Part shown: in pieces, positions 44,701-52,635 of the stretch
How positions within the stretch are numbered: the stretch's first letter is position 1
Layout: every line of letters starts with the position of its first letter
Assembly (NCBI RefSeq): GCF_016741815.1
Contig: NZ_JAERRJ010000002.1
Coordinates: 434,001-498,000, forward strand
Direction: 5' to 3'
Source of the DNA: Nocardia acididurans
GTDB lineage: Bacteria > Actinomycetota > Actinomycetes > Mycobacteriales > Mycobacteriaceae
Length of the DNA stretch: 64,000 bases
Position numbers and translations under genes: made by a program
Notes under the pieces: model-generated
Told to the model about the DNA's origin: nothing
The model's input: only the letters and a program-made list of their open reading frames with translations
Databases searched by the model: none

Positions 44701-45625
44701 GTGCGGTTTTGCCTGCCCACGGCCCGGCCTGCCACCAGATGTACTGGTCGTCGCCGTCGCAGAAGGCGGCCAGTTCGGCCAGTTCGTGTTCGCGGTTGTC
44801 CAGGTGGTCGGCGGGTGCGATTTCGCGGATCTGCGCGTAGTACGCGGAGCCCGATGCGTTCGGGAAAACGCCGGGCGGGGCCGAACTTCTTCGGGCCGGG
44901 TTGATCGCGAGGGCGAGGGAGCCCGCGGTACCGCGTTCCAGCGCTTTGGGTTTGGGCATGTTCGCGGCGGGGAGGCGGGAGCGCAGTTCGCGGTAGAGCG
45001 CGTCCATGGTGAGGTACTCGTCGGGCCCGGGGATACCGGAGTGAAGGGTGTCGAGCAGCATGCCGGTGAAGGCGGTGCGACCGTCAGCGCTCGTGGCGAC
45101 GGCGAACTTCGTCTTCTCGTCGGTGGCGGTGAGCACGAACGCGCCATCTATGTCGACGGCGGAGCGCAGGACATCGTCGCTGGCGGCGAGCACATCGCTG
45201 CCGAAGGCTCTGCCGCTGTGGCAGCAGTCGAGGATGACCACCACGGGTCCGCGAGCGCCGGACCTGATGCGGGAGCGGATGACGCTGTAGGGCAGGGTCG
45301 TGACGTCGGCGTCCGCGCCGTCTCGGGATCCGGTGTGGGTCAGGTGAAGTCGGTTGTCGACCGCTACGCCGTGGCCGACGTAGTAGACCAGCAGCAGGTC
45401 GGTGGCTTCGCGGCAGGCGGTGCTGATCCGCTCGGCGATGGTCTGTGCGTCGGGCGGATCGGCGACCACGTCGACGTGCCGCAGGCCGGTGGTGGTGCGC
45501 AGGAAGGTGGCGACGTCGTCCAGGCTGCGTTTGATCTCCGGGAAGGATTCGAAGCCCGAATCCGGTGCGTACGAAGCGGTTCCGATCAGGACGGCGCGTG
45601 AGGCCTCCGGGTCAGGAAGCCGCAT
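41555..45625 (-). CDS. caspase-like protease - STAND NTPase - helical repeat protein (frameshifted)
   Basis: A very large protein (1356 residues as read, about 1500 if the tail is restored). The N-terminal caspase-like domain (1-240) has the catalytic His85 in YYVGHGVAV and Cys135 in VVILDCCHSG. A STAND/NACHT-like NTPase follows, with Walker A GPWAGKTA (301-308) and Walker B LVLLIDGLDEDE (Asp394). From about residue 500 onward are many Ala-rich two-helix repeats. Such proteins are effectors of NTPase-dependent conflict (defence or self/non-self) systems, where the repeats sense and the caspase kills or signals. After codon ~1304 the frame turns into Arg/Ser/Pro-rich nonsense, and the repeats continue in another frame. 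ATG 45625 has gagggga upstream. EACC1 overlaps its start. Confidence 0.9.
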   Translation of the reverse strand: MRLPDPEASRAVLIGTASYAPDSGFESFPEIKRSLDDVATFLRTTTGLRHVDVVADPPDAQTIAERISTACREATDLLLVYYVGHGVAVDNRLHLTHTGSRDGADADVTTLPYSVIRSRIRSGARGPVVVILDCCHSGRAFGSDVLAASDDVLRSAVDIDGAFVLTATDEKTKFAVATSADGRTAFTGMLLDTLHSGIPGPDEYLTMDALYRELRSRLPAANMPKPKALERGTAGSLALAINPARRSSAPPGVFPNASGSAYYAQIREIAPADHLDNREHELAELAAFCDGDDQYIWWQAGPWAGKTALMSSFALHPPDHVRVVAFFITSRLASQADHTAFNDAILEQLSELLPDKRGTITATTGNRDALRRQLIDLAAERAATSGTRLVLLIDGLDEDEGSPSIASLLPKKPHPHLRIIVAGRPNPALPLDVATIHPLRTCRRRILADSTRAGDIRRVARLELDRMLKGSDGSRDILGFITAAGGLTSPELEDLTNLPPFRIDEILAGVTGRTFRTRPSRYALDHINLLAHETLQSEAERAFGRTLLDDYRTRIHAWADHYRDRAWPADTPTYLLTRYFSMLQARNDLLRMAALALDSVRHDRLLRLTGGDITARREISRVSEHLGGQPELDLLTLCTLSMRRQRLSLRGKNIPPNLPVAFAVLGEHDRADSLAESIIDPERRIEAHIRLIAVRERTEYRERDRNAVEALLPSLRHSDNYDAALCALAAALISAGDVDSAEALVGRIRQLEPRMRVLALLAEAWSTTGCDAAAAQAAVEIEDFARAAEDHDRFEVTELEEPEFDPDNPFEVEHPDEVELIEDDADLWATGSGTESTAELPMSWERGIAARYAAHALAHLGRFDRAESYARQCVTKSDELAALARIARCMAGQGNSAAAEHLAAEVVAELAGARLLGATIESAEAIVADLVAAGHDQQLRVVIHKNTDRIGDSGELERRAELDRAVACLIEIGELDRAIALCHASMATVYDAYRLLRIVPAMAVIDRDAARSLAEEAEQLCYSMTNPQQRGRALSVLSEAVLAAGDSTAAYAVAQRIDVPHHRVYACARLASASLGDHTWVDRFLEASEAAARQMIEAMARGRADGAAYFGPVQGDPELSRIEQKHAEAGRIPMAELVRALLGAGARDRAAVLIRELAASADSAEPEGVEFGATLAAVVAALVECDALELASEVLAHPFLISTRPADSGGIEAALAVVAEQVDKGRATRFIGPFLRDRAQRIFEDSAEANEALAAVAATLGLADLTLKLLPADHPTDSPDVMSKLAVALARSGDVTGASEIAERFLGGGLPGRGHPGDCRSARAIRRSTESTRSRPADPRSRPADPCIGSGCPRTR
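41703..41714 (-). other. frameshift point in a C6A6 (minus strand T6G6) tract
   Basis: The plus strand reads CCCCCCAAAAAA. The upstream frame reads CGT TTT TTG GGG GGT GGC and then loses the repeat fold; the fold resumes one base on (GTG GCC TAC CAG). Removing one base from either run restores a single ORF. The needed shift is +1 (or -2), not the -1 of ordinary slippery sites. It is either a real indel, possibly phase-variable, or a sequencing error. Confidence 0.8.
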
Positions 45626-46082
45626 TCTTCCCCTCGGGCTCCGCGTTCGCAGGGCGTCCCTCGAGCTCCGCGGTCGCACGACGGCCCTGGAGCTCCGCAT
45701 TCGCGCCGCGCCCGTCGGACTTCGTATTCTCGCCGCGCACGATATCGATCGCCTCGAGCACCTGGGCCTCGTTCACGGCTTCCCCGCCGATGGCCACGAT
45801 TTCGGCGTGCAGCCCGTCGGGGCGGCTGAGTTTCAGCCGTAGTTGTGGCCGCCGCATGCGCAGCCAGGCGACGACGCAGGTGGTGACCGCGCCCCAGAAT
45901 TCGGGGGCGTCGATCACGATGCGGATGATCTCCTCCGCGCCGAGGGTGCCCGCGCGGGGTGTCCGCGCGATCTCCTTGCGCAGCGCGCGTAGCTCGTCGT
46001 CCACGACCAGTTCGTCGAACAGCGACTTCAGTTCGGCGACGTCGTCGTCGGAGTCGTGTACCGCGAGGAGTATCTCCACCAT
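45612..46082 (-). CDS. effector-associated constant component EACC1 family protein
   Basis: A 156-residue protein. The core (about 20-115: DDELRALRKEIARTP, LGAEEIIRIVID, AVTTCVVAWLRMRRPQLRLKL) fits EACC1, the small constant component encoded next to variable effectors such as caspases and trypsins in actinobacterial conflict systems. ATG 46082 has ggaagga upstream. The last 30 residues are three 9-residue repeats (ANAELQGRR, ATAELEGRP, ANAEPEGKN). The gene overlaps the caspase start by 14 bp, so the two are translated as a coupled pair. EACC1 is thought to link sensor and effector; the biochemical activity is unknown. Confidence 0.8.
   Translation of the reverse strand: MVEILLAVHDSDDDVAELKSLFDELVVDDELRALRKEIARTPRAGTLGAEEIIRIVIDAPEFWGAVTTCVVAWLRMRRPQLRLKLSRPDGLHAEIVAIGGEAVNEAQVLEAIDIVRGENTKSDGRGANAELQGRRATAELEGRPANAEPEGKNAAS
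45624..45704 (-). repeat. three 27-bp tandem repeats at the EACC1 end
   Basis: Three imperfect 27-base units encode the C-terminal repeats of EACC1. The ribosome site and start codon of the caspase gene lie in and directly after the last unit. The same units encode Arg/Ser repeats in the caspase frame upstream of its start. Confidence 0.65.
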
Positions 46083-46169
46083 CCGTCCTTCCCCAGCGTG
46101 TGGTGTCAGCCACGAGTGTGCCACGCCGTTGCGACAGGTGAAGCACCGTCGGGGAGTTGGGATTTGGAA

Positions 46170-48041
46170 TTACGGGACATTCGCGGCGGTCGCGTCCGCG
46201 GGCAGGTCGGGCAGCTCGACGCGGCGACGGAGTTCGCGGTGCCACACCTCCAGCGAGAGCAGGGTCCACAGCCGGGACTGCTCGTCGCGCTCGCCGGAGT
46301 CGTGCGCCGCGAGCAGGCGGCGCACCATGGCCCGATCGAAGACCGCCCCGACGAACGACGACGGCCCCGTGAGCAGGTCGAAGGCGGGCTCGCGCAGGTG
46401 GCCGCGGAACCATTCGTCGAGGGGAACCTTGAAGCCGACCTTGGACCGATCCACCAGATCCGCCGGAAAGTGCCGGCGCGCCAGCTCTTTGACCACCCAT
46501 TTGGTGGTGCCGTTGCGAATCTTGAGATGGCTGGGCATGCGGAAGGCCAATTCGGCCACCCGGTGGTCGAGGAAGGGCGGGCGCAGTTCCACCGACGCCG
46601 CCATGGACATCCGGTCGCCGCGTTCGAGCAGGTTGTCGGCAAGCCAGGTGTGCGTATCGGCGTAGAGCATGCGGCGCAACGCATCTCCCCTGCCATCCCG
46701 ATAGGGCGCCAGGACGGTGCGCTCGGGCGGGCCGCCCAGCAGCTGTTCGCGTTCAGCGGAGGTGAAGGGCGCGAACCAGCCGCGCATGCGTTCGGCGTAG
46801 GTGGGTTCGGAGATGGCACGCAGGGCCACGGTCAGGCGCGCCTGCGCTGCCCCGAGCCGGGTTTCCAGGTGCCGCAGCGGCGAGCGCGGCAGTCCGGGAA
46901 CCCGGGTGGTGCGCGCGAAGCGGTATTTCGGGTATCCGGCGAACAGTTCGTCGCTGCCCTCGCCGGAGAGCACGACCTTCACGTGTTCGCCCGCGAGCCG
47001 GGCCAGGTGGTACACGGCCACATCGGCCGGTTCGGACAGCGGGGAGTCGCGGTGCCAGCTCAGCCGCGCCCAGTCGCGCTGGAAATCCTCGGGCGTGACG
47101 AGGGTTTCGTGATGGGTGCTGCCGACGAGATCGGCGGCCCGGCGTGCCCACGAGGTCTCGTCGACCCGGGCGTCGCCGAAGCCCGCGGTGAAGGTGTGCA
47201 GTTCGGCGTCCGGCCGCAGTTCGGTGGCGAGCGCGCACAGCAGGCTGCTGTCCACGCCGCCGGACAGGTACGCCCCGACCGGCACATCCGAGACGAGCGC
47301 GTCGCGCACCGCGGACCGCAGCGCGTCGTCGAGCAGCGCGACCGCGTCACCGGGTGGGATGTCGAGCACCTCACCGGCGGTGGGCAGTTGCCAGAACGGC
47401 TCGATGTGCACGGTGCCGTCGGCCCGTACCACCAGGTGATGGCCCTGCGGCACCTTCCGCACGCCGTCGATGAAGGTGTAGGGCGCGGGCACCGAGCGGT
47501 GTGCGAGGAAGTCGTGCAGGCTCGCGGTGTCCACCCGTGGTGAATCGATCACCGGCAGCAGCGCTTTGATCTCGGAGGCGAAGGCGAACAGGGTGTCGCT
47601 GCGGTAGTAGTACAGCGGCGCGATGCCCAGCCGGTCCCGGAACAAATGGGTCTCATTGGTCCGATAGTCGTGCAGCGCGTACGCGAACTGCCCTCGCAGG
47701 GAGCGCACTCCGGCCGGGCCGTGGGCCTCGTACACGGCGAGCAGCACCTCGGTGTCACCGCGGGTGGTGAACGGGTAGGCGAGCTCGCGCCGCAGTTCCC
47801 GATAGTTGAGGATCTCGCCGTTGAACGAGATGTGGGTGGTGCCATTGGATCCCGCCATGGGCTGTGCGGATCCGCCGGGGTCGATGATGGACAGCCGGCT
47901 GTGGGTGAACCCGACCGGCCCGGCACACCACAGTCCCTCGTCGTCGGGTCCGCGATGCCGCAGACACCTGCCCATTTCGGCGAGCAGTTCGGGGTCGACG
48001 GGTATGCCGTCGAATCGGCGCACTCCAGCTATGCCACACAC
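46170..48041 (-). CDS. asnB: asparagine synthase (glutamine-hydrolysing), AsnB family
   Basis: A 623-residue AsnB-type amidotransferase. The start codon is followed by Cys2, the glutaminase nucleophile (VCGIAG), and the N-terminal glutaminase domain runs to about 215. The synthetase domain carries the PP-loop YLSGGVDSSLL at about 258 and SGEGSDELFAGYPKY. GTG 48041 is fixed by the Cys2 and by ggagg upstream. In polysaccharide loci such enzymes often amidate uronic acids rather than make asparagine. Here it lies next to a heparinase-like gene and near a GDP-mannose dehydrogenase, which supports that idea. It is divergent from the heparinase gene. Confidence 0.92.
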   Translation of the reverse strand: MCGIAGVRRFDGIPVDPELLAEMGRCLRHRGPDDEGLWCAGPVGFTHSRLSIIDPGGSAQPMAGSNGTTHISFNGEILNYRELRRELAYPFTTRGDTEVLLAVYEAHGPAGVRSLRGQFAYALHDYRTNETHLFRDRLGIAPLYYYRSDTLFAFASEIKALLPVIDSPRVDTASLHDFLAHRSVPAPYTFIDGVRKVPQGHHLVVRADGTVHIEPFWQLPTAGEVLDIPPGDAVALLDDALRSAVRDALVSDVPVGAYLSGGVDSSLLCALATELRPDAELHTFTAGFGDARVDETSWARRAADLVGSTHHETLVTPEDFQRDWARLSWHRDSPLSEPADVAVYHLARLAGEHVKVVLSGEGSDELFAGYPKYRFARTTRVPGLPRSPLRHLETRLGAAQARLTVALRAISEPTYAERMRGWFAPFTSAEREQLLGGPPERTVLAPYRDGRGDALRRMLYADTHTWLADNLLERGDRMSMAASVELRPPFLDHRVAELAFRMPSHLKIRNGTTKWVVKELARRHFPADLVDRSKVGFKVPLDEWFRGHLREPAFDLLTGPSSFVGAVFDRAMVRRLLAAHDSGERDEQSRLWTLLSLEVWHRELRRRVELPDLPADATAANVP

Positions 48042-48286
48042 GTTGCCTCCGTCTCGGTGTCGACGGCGTGCCCTGCTGACCAGGGTAGTCGCGTTCGAGC
48101 CCGGCTTCGCGTGACGAAAAAGACTGGCGTATTGGTGAATTCGAGGTTTAGCGGGCGCGGCGGCGGTTCGGGCCGGGTGGCCGCGGCCCGCACGCTCCCC
48201 AGCGGCGCCACGCCCCAGGCGGTATCGTCGGGCCCGGCCGGGGCGATACAGCGGGGGTGGGCGTTCACCTCGTAGGGAGGGTGTCA

Positions 48287-50482
48287 GTGAGCCGGGCGGT
48301 CTGGTATCTGCAACGTCTGCGGACGATGAACGGCAGGGAAATCCTCTGGCGGACAACACGATTGCGGCATCGGCTCAGCACCCGGCAGCTGACCTGGGAG
48401 TCGGCGGAGCGCGCGCTGTTCGGCCGCGAGCAGCCGGACCGGGCGCGGCTGCTGCGCGACTTCCGCGAGGCCGCCGGCCGGCCGGTGCTGCTCGACCGGG
48501 CGCGCGCCGCACGCCTGGCCGCCGACCATCCCGCCGAGGTCGCGGCGGTGATCGCGGCGGCCGAGCAGATCCTGGCCGGGAAGGTGCGCTACTTCGGCTA
48601 CCCGCACGCGAGCATCGGCGCCGAGGTCGACTGGCATCTCGACCCGCTCTCCGGAACACGCTGGCCCCGGGTGGATTCCGACCGCATCGACCATCGCACC
48701 GCGACCGGCGACCCCAAGTGGATCTGGGAGCTCAATCGTCTCCAGCATCTGCCGTGGCTGGCGCAGGCGTGGCTGTTCACGGGCGAGGATCGCTTCGCGG
48801 ACAAGGCTTTCGAGCATCTGGACAGCTGGATCGAGCAGAATCCGCCCGGTATCGGGATCGCCTGGCGCGGCGCGTTCGAATGCGGGATCCGCGCGATCTC
48901 GGTGGCGGTCGCGGTGCAGGGTCTGCGGGATGCCCCCGGTCTGACGCCCGACCGATTCGCCAGGATCGTCACGCTGCTGGGCGAGAGCGCCCGCCGCTGC
49001 TGGGCGGACCGCTCACTGTTCAGCTCCGCCAACAATCATCTGATCGGCGAGCTGGCGGGCCTGGTCACGGTGGCCGTCCTGCTGCCCGAGTTGCCGTCGG
49101 CCGCACGCTGGGAACGCGATGCCCTGGCCCTGCTCACCACCCATGCCGAGCGACAGATCCTGCCGGACGGCGCGGGCGCGGAACAGGCCGTGGGCTATCA
49201 GCTCTTCACCGCCGAACTGCTCGCCCTCGTGTACGCCCTGCTGGCCCTGCGCGGTACGCCGCCACCCGCACTGGCCACCGTGCTCGACCGCAGTTCCCGC
49301 TATCTGTCCTTGCTGGTCGGCGCTGCCGACCCGAACCCCCGCTACGGCGACGACGACGGCGGCTTCGCCCTGCGCCTGGGCCCCGAACAGGTCCGGACGG
49401 TCCGCGAGCATCTGGGCATCGCCGCCGCCGTGACGCCCACGCCCGCGGCGCGCCGCGCGAGCACGCAGACGATCACCGCGGCCTGGCTGCGCGCGGCTTT
49501 GGGCACGAATCCCGTTGGCGGCGAAGACCATCCGCCGACCGCCGAGTCCCCGGCACCGCAGCCCGCACCGGATGCCGATGCCGTCCACACCGATTGTCCG
49601 GACAGCGCCTACGCCGCCGACGGCGGCGTGGTGGTGCTGCGCGCGGGCGGTCGCCGCCTGCTCATGGATGTCGGGCCGCTGGGTTTCCTGTCGATCGCCG
49701 CGCACGGGCACGCCGACGCGCTGGCGGTCACCCTCGCCGTCGACGGGCGCGACCTGATCGGTGATCCCGGAACGCCCAGCTACTACGGACATCCGGGGTG
49801 GCGCACGGCCTGCCGGAGCACCCGCGCGCATGCCACGGTGTGCGTCGACGGGCTGGATCAGTCGGTGATCGGCGGACCGTTCCTGTGGACGGCGCATGCC
49901 GCGATGCGGGTGCGGGCGGTCGATCCGGAGGGCGGCATCGTGGATGCCGAGCACTACGGGTACCGGCGGCTGGCCGATCCGGTGGTGCACCGGCGGTGGC
50001 TGATCGCACCGCCGCAGGCCCGCGCGGTGGTCGTCGTGGATCTGCTGGCGGGCAAGCGAACCCATACCGCGCAGGTGTCCTGGCCGCTGCCGCCCGCTCT
50101 GGACGCGCGCGCCGGGAACTGCGGGCACACGGTGAGCCGGGATGGTGTCGAGGTCCTGGCGCTGTCCTATGCGGCCACGGTCGACCTCGCCCCGAATCAG
50201 CTCCGGGGCGAGGAGGACACCGCGCTGGGCTGGTGGTCGGAACTGCTCGAATCCCGGGAGCCCTCCTGGCTGATCGGCGCCCAGGCGTGCGGCACCGGGC
50301 CTTTCGCCGTGGCCACCGTGCTCACGCCGCTCACGGCCGAGGTGAGCCCGGCCCGCGATCTGCGAATAGACCTGGCGGACACCGAGATCCGGGTGCGCTG
50401 GACCGACGGCGGGATCGACCGCGCCCTGTCCGTCGACATCACCCGCGACGGCGCGGTGGAGCTCAGCAGTCTCGTTCGGTGA
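48287..50482 (+). CDS. heparinase II/III family protein
   Basis: A 731-residue protein of the alginate lyase/heparinase II-III superfamily. The N-terminal helical toroid (about 60-400) contains LNRLQHLPWLAQAW, SSANNHLIGELAGL and GGFALRLG; the C-terminal beta domain begins near 445 and has SIAAHGHADALAVTL and DPGTPSYYGH. It should cleave or modify uronate-containing chains. There is no signal peptide, so it may act inside or on nascent chains. GTG 48287 follows gggagg. It overlaps the YdcF gene tail to tail by 20 bp. Such genes are regular members of Nocardia and other polysaccharide loci next to asnB. Confidence 0.9.
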   Translation: MSRAVWYLQRLRTMNGREILWRTTRLRHRLSTRQLTWESAERALFGREQPDRARLLRDFREAAGRPVLLDRARAARLAADHPAEVAAVIAAAEQILAGKVRYFGYPHASIGAEVDWHLDPLSGTRWPRVDSDRIDHRTATGDPKWIWELNRLQHLPWLAQAWLFTGEDRFADKAFEHLDSWIEQNPPGIGIAWRGAFECGIRAISVAVAVQGLRDAPGLTPDRFARIVTLLGESARRCWADRSLFSSANNHLIGELAGLVTVAVLLPELPSAARWERDALALLTTHAERQILPDGAGAEQAVGYQLFTAELLALVYALLALRGTPPPALATVLDRSSRYLSLLVGAADPNPRYGDDDGGFALRLGPEQVRTVREHLGIAAAVTPTPAARRASTQTITAAWLRAALGTNPVGGEDHPPTAESPAPQPAPDADAVHTDCPDSAYAADGGVVVLRAGGRRLLMDVGPLGFLSIAAHGHADALAVTLAVDGRDLIGDPGTPSYYGHPGWRTACRSTRAHATVCVDGLDQSVIGGPFLWTAHAAMRVRAVDPEGGIVDAEHYGYRRLADPVVHRRWLIAPPQARAVVVVDLLAGKRTHTAQVSWPLPPALDARAGNCGHTVSRDGVEVLALSYAATVDLAPNQLRGEEDTALGWWSELLESREPSWLIGAQACGTGPFAVATVLTPLTAEVSPARDLRIDLADTEIRVRWTDGGIDRALSVDITRDGAVELSSLVR

Positions 50483-51011
50483 GCGTCCGCAGGTAGCCCG
50501 CGGTCTGGTAGAGGTAGGACCACGCCCAGTATCCGGTGGAGAACCGCTCGGTGCTGGCGCGCATCACCAGTTCGCCGCTGAAGCATTCCGCCAGGATGTA
50601 TCGGGCCCGGGACAGGTGCGGCCGCATGGTGACCACGATGACGGTGTGCCAGCCGCGTGCGGCCGCCACCCGGCGCAGTTCCCGTCCCTCGCCGAGGGTG
50701 GTCGGCGGATCGGGTGCGAAGCATTCGAGGGTGAATCCCACCTGTGGTGTGTGGCAGGGCTCGCGGACCTCGTCGATATCGGTGTATTCGCCATACGGGT
50801 TGGAGAACAACACATTCGGCGCGTAACCCTGGCGTGCCAGCTCGAGTCCGTAGCGGTAGCGGTCCACGCCGTTGCCGCCCAGCACGACGATGGCGTCGGC
50901 CTTGCGCAACGGATCCACCTGTGGGTACACGTATACCGGCAGTCCGGCGCCGACCAGCGCCGGGAGCAGCGCGAGGACGGCGGCGGCCGCGAGCAGCCCG
51001 CGCCGTGTCAC
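50463..51011 (-). CDS. YdcF family (DUF218) protein
   Basis: A 182-residue YdcF/DUF218 protein with one N-terminal membrane helix (about 5-25, LLAAAAVLALLPALVGAGL). The family motifs are ADAIVVLGGNGVDRYRYGLEL and VIVVTMRPHLSRARYI, the latter with the usual His-Arg pair. It would face the outside. Members are thought to bind nucleotides or to act in cell-envelope carbohydrate metabolism; the exact role is open. GTG 51011 overlaps the flippase stop as GTGA, so it is translationally coupled to the flippase. Confidence 0.85.
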   Translation of the reverse strand: MTRRGLLAAAAVLALLPALVGAGLPVYVYPQVDPLRKADAIVVLGGNGVDRYRYGLELARQGYAPNVLFSNPYGEYTDIDEVREPCHTPQVGFTLECFAPDPPTTLGEGRELRRVAAARGWHTVIVVTMRPHLSRARYILAECFSGELVMRASTERFSTGYWAWSYLYQTAGYLRTLTERDC

Positions 51012-52549
51012 GCGCGGCGCAGCGCAGACCACACCGGTGCCAGGCTCGACGGGGAAATCAGCTGCAGCACACCGAGGTACAGCACACCGAAGGCGAACGC
51101 CTCCGCGACGACCAGGCCGAGCCCGGCTGCTACGCCGCGTTCGCTCGCGTGCAGGATCATGTGCTCGAGCAAGCCGACCGCCACGGCGGCGAGGACGCCG
51201 GCGAGCAGCGGGGGCACCAGGCAACGCGCAAGTTCGCCACGGGACACGCCGACCACCCTACGCGACAAGATCAGACCGGTCAGTCCGGTGGCCAGGGCGG
51301 ATGTGGACAGCGCCAGTCCGACACCCCACAGTCCGTGATGCACCAGGATCAGCAGCAGCGGCACCATGGTGAGCGCGCCCACCCCGGACATCCAATAGAG
51401 CAGATGCGGCCGGCCCGCGCCTTTCATCGCCTCGGCGCACACCGACATGAGCGCGAATCCCATGCCCACCCCGGCCATGACCTCGACCAGCTGACCCGCG
51501 CCGCGCCACTCGTGGCCGAGCAGCAGCACCACCACCGCCTCCCCGGTCGCGCCCAGCAGCGCGGACGCGGGCACCACCGCCAGCCACATCCAGGTGAGGG
51601 CGCGCAGGAACCCGCGTTTCAGCCGATCCGGCTCCCCCGCGATGGTCGCGAACGCGGGAAACAGCACATACGAACAGACTTGGACGATGGCCACCACCGG
51701 CAGGAACGACAGTTTGCGTCCATTGCGGTAGTTGCCGAGCGCCGCGGTGTCCAGGCGATTGCCCACGATGACGACCTCGGCGGCCTCGACCGCCCGCTCC
51801 ACCACACCGTCGATCAGCAGCGGCAGCGAGAAGGTGGCGAGTTCGCGCCACAGCGCGACCCGGAACCGGCCCCGGAACGGCAGCCAACCGGCCAGCCACC
51901 AGGCGGCGATCACCGAGACGCCGACGGCCGCGTAGTACCCGGCCACCATCGACCACACCCCGAACCCGGTGGCCGCCAGCGTGATCGACACCGTCGCGAA
52001 GGCGAGGGCATTGGCCGGGTCGACGATGATCCGCCGTTTGAACTGAAAAGCCCGCTGCATCAGGGCATCCGGCACCGCGAGCAGCGAAGTCAGCAGCACC
52101 GTGCCCGAACTCACCGCGGCCACCGCGCCGACCTGGGTACTGCCGAAGATCAGCGACAGCACCGGCGAGGTCGCCAGCAGCAGCCCCGACAGCAGCGCCC
52201 CCGAGGCGAGCGTCGCCCAGAACACCGTCTCGGCCGCGTCCTCGATATCGGTGCGCCGCTGGATCAGCGCCTGACTCAGTGAACTCTGCGAGAACACCAT
52301 GACGAACGCCGTCAGGAAGGTGCCCGCGGCGAAGACGCCGATTTCACTGGGCGAGAGCAGATGTGCGAGCACCAGTGTCTGCGCCAGGGCGATGATCTGC
52401 ACCGAGGCGGTGCCCGCGGCCGCGATCGCCGCTCCGCGTTTGAGTACGCCGAGCAGTCCGCCCGTGCGCTCGGCCTCCTGGTCGCGCACCGGTGTCCCCC
52501 GATGCGTGGTCGTCGCGTCCGGATGCTGCGAGTCCGCCGAATCCATCAT
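51008..52549 (-). CDS. polysaccharide flippase (Wzx-like, MOP superfamily)
   Basis: A 513-residue membrane protein with about 12-14 helices, of the polysaccharide export/MATE-like type. The early motif ASVQIIALAQTLVLAHLLSP and SQSSLSQALIQR are typical of Wzx-like proteins that move undecaprenyl-linked sugar repeats across the membrane. It starts with two consecutive ATGs after gggggga; the second (52546) has better spacing. It follows the GT2 gene by 86 bp and is coupled to YdcF. Confidence 0.9.
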   Translation of the reverse strand: MMDSADSQHPDATTTHRGTPVRDQEAERTGGLLGVLKRGAAIAAAGTASVQIIALAQTLVLAHLLSPSEIGVFAAGTFLTAFVMVFSQSSLSQALIQRRTDIEDAAETVFWATLASGALLSGLLLATSPVLSLIFGSTQVGAVAAVSSGTVLLTSLLAVPDALMQRAFQFKRRIIVDPANALAFATVSITLAATGFGVWSMVAGYYAAVGVSVIAAWWLAGWLPFRGRFRVALWRELATFSLPLLIDGVVERAVEAAEVVIVGNRLDTAALGNYRNGRKLSFLPVVAIVQVCSYVLFPAFATIAGEPDRLKRGFLRALTWMWLAVVPASALLGATGEAVVVLLLGHEWRGAGQLVEVMAGVGMGFALMSVCAEAMKGAGRPHLLYWMSGVGALTMVPLLLILVHHGLWGVGLALSTSALATGLTGLILSRRVVGVSRGELARCLVPPLLAGVLAAVAVGLLEHMILHASERGVAAGLGLVVAEAFAFGVLYLGVLQLISPSSLAPVWSALRRA

Positions 52550-52635
52550 TCCCCCGGCTAGCTGTAATTCTCTCCCCCGTTACCCGTATCCCGCTGCGGC
52601 TACCGGCAAACCTTTCCGCCCGATCCCGGTGCCCG

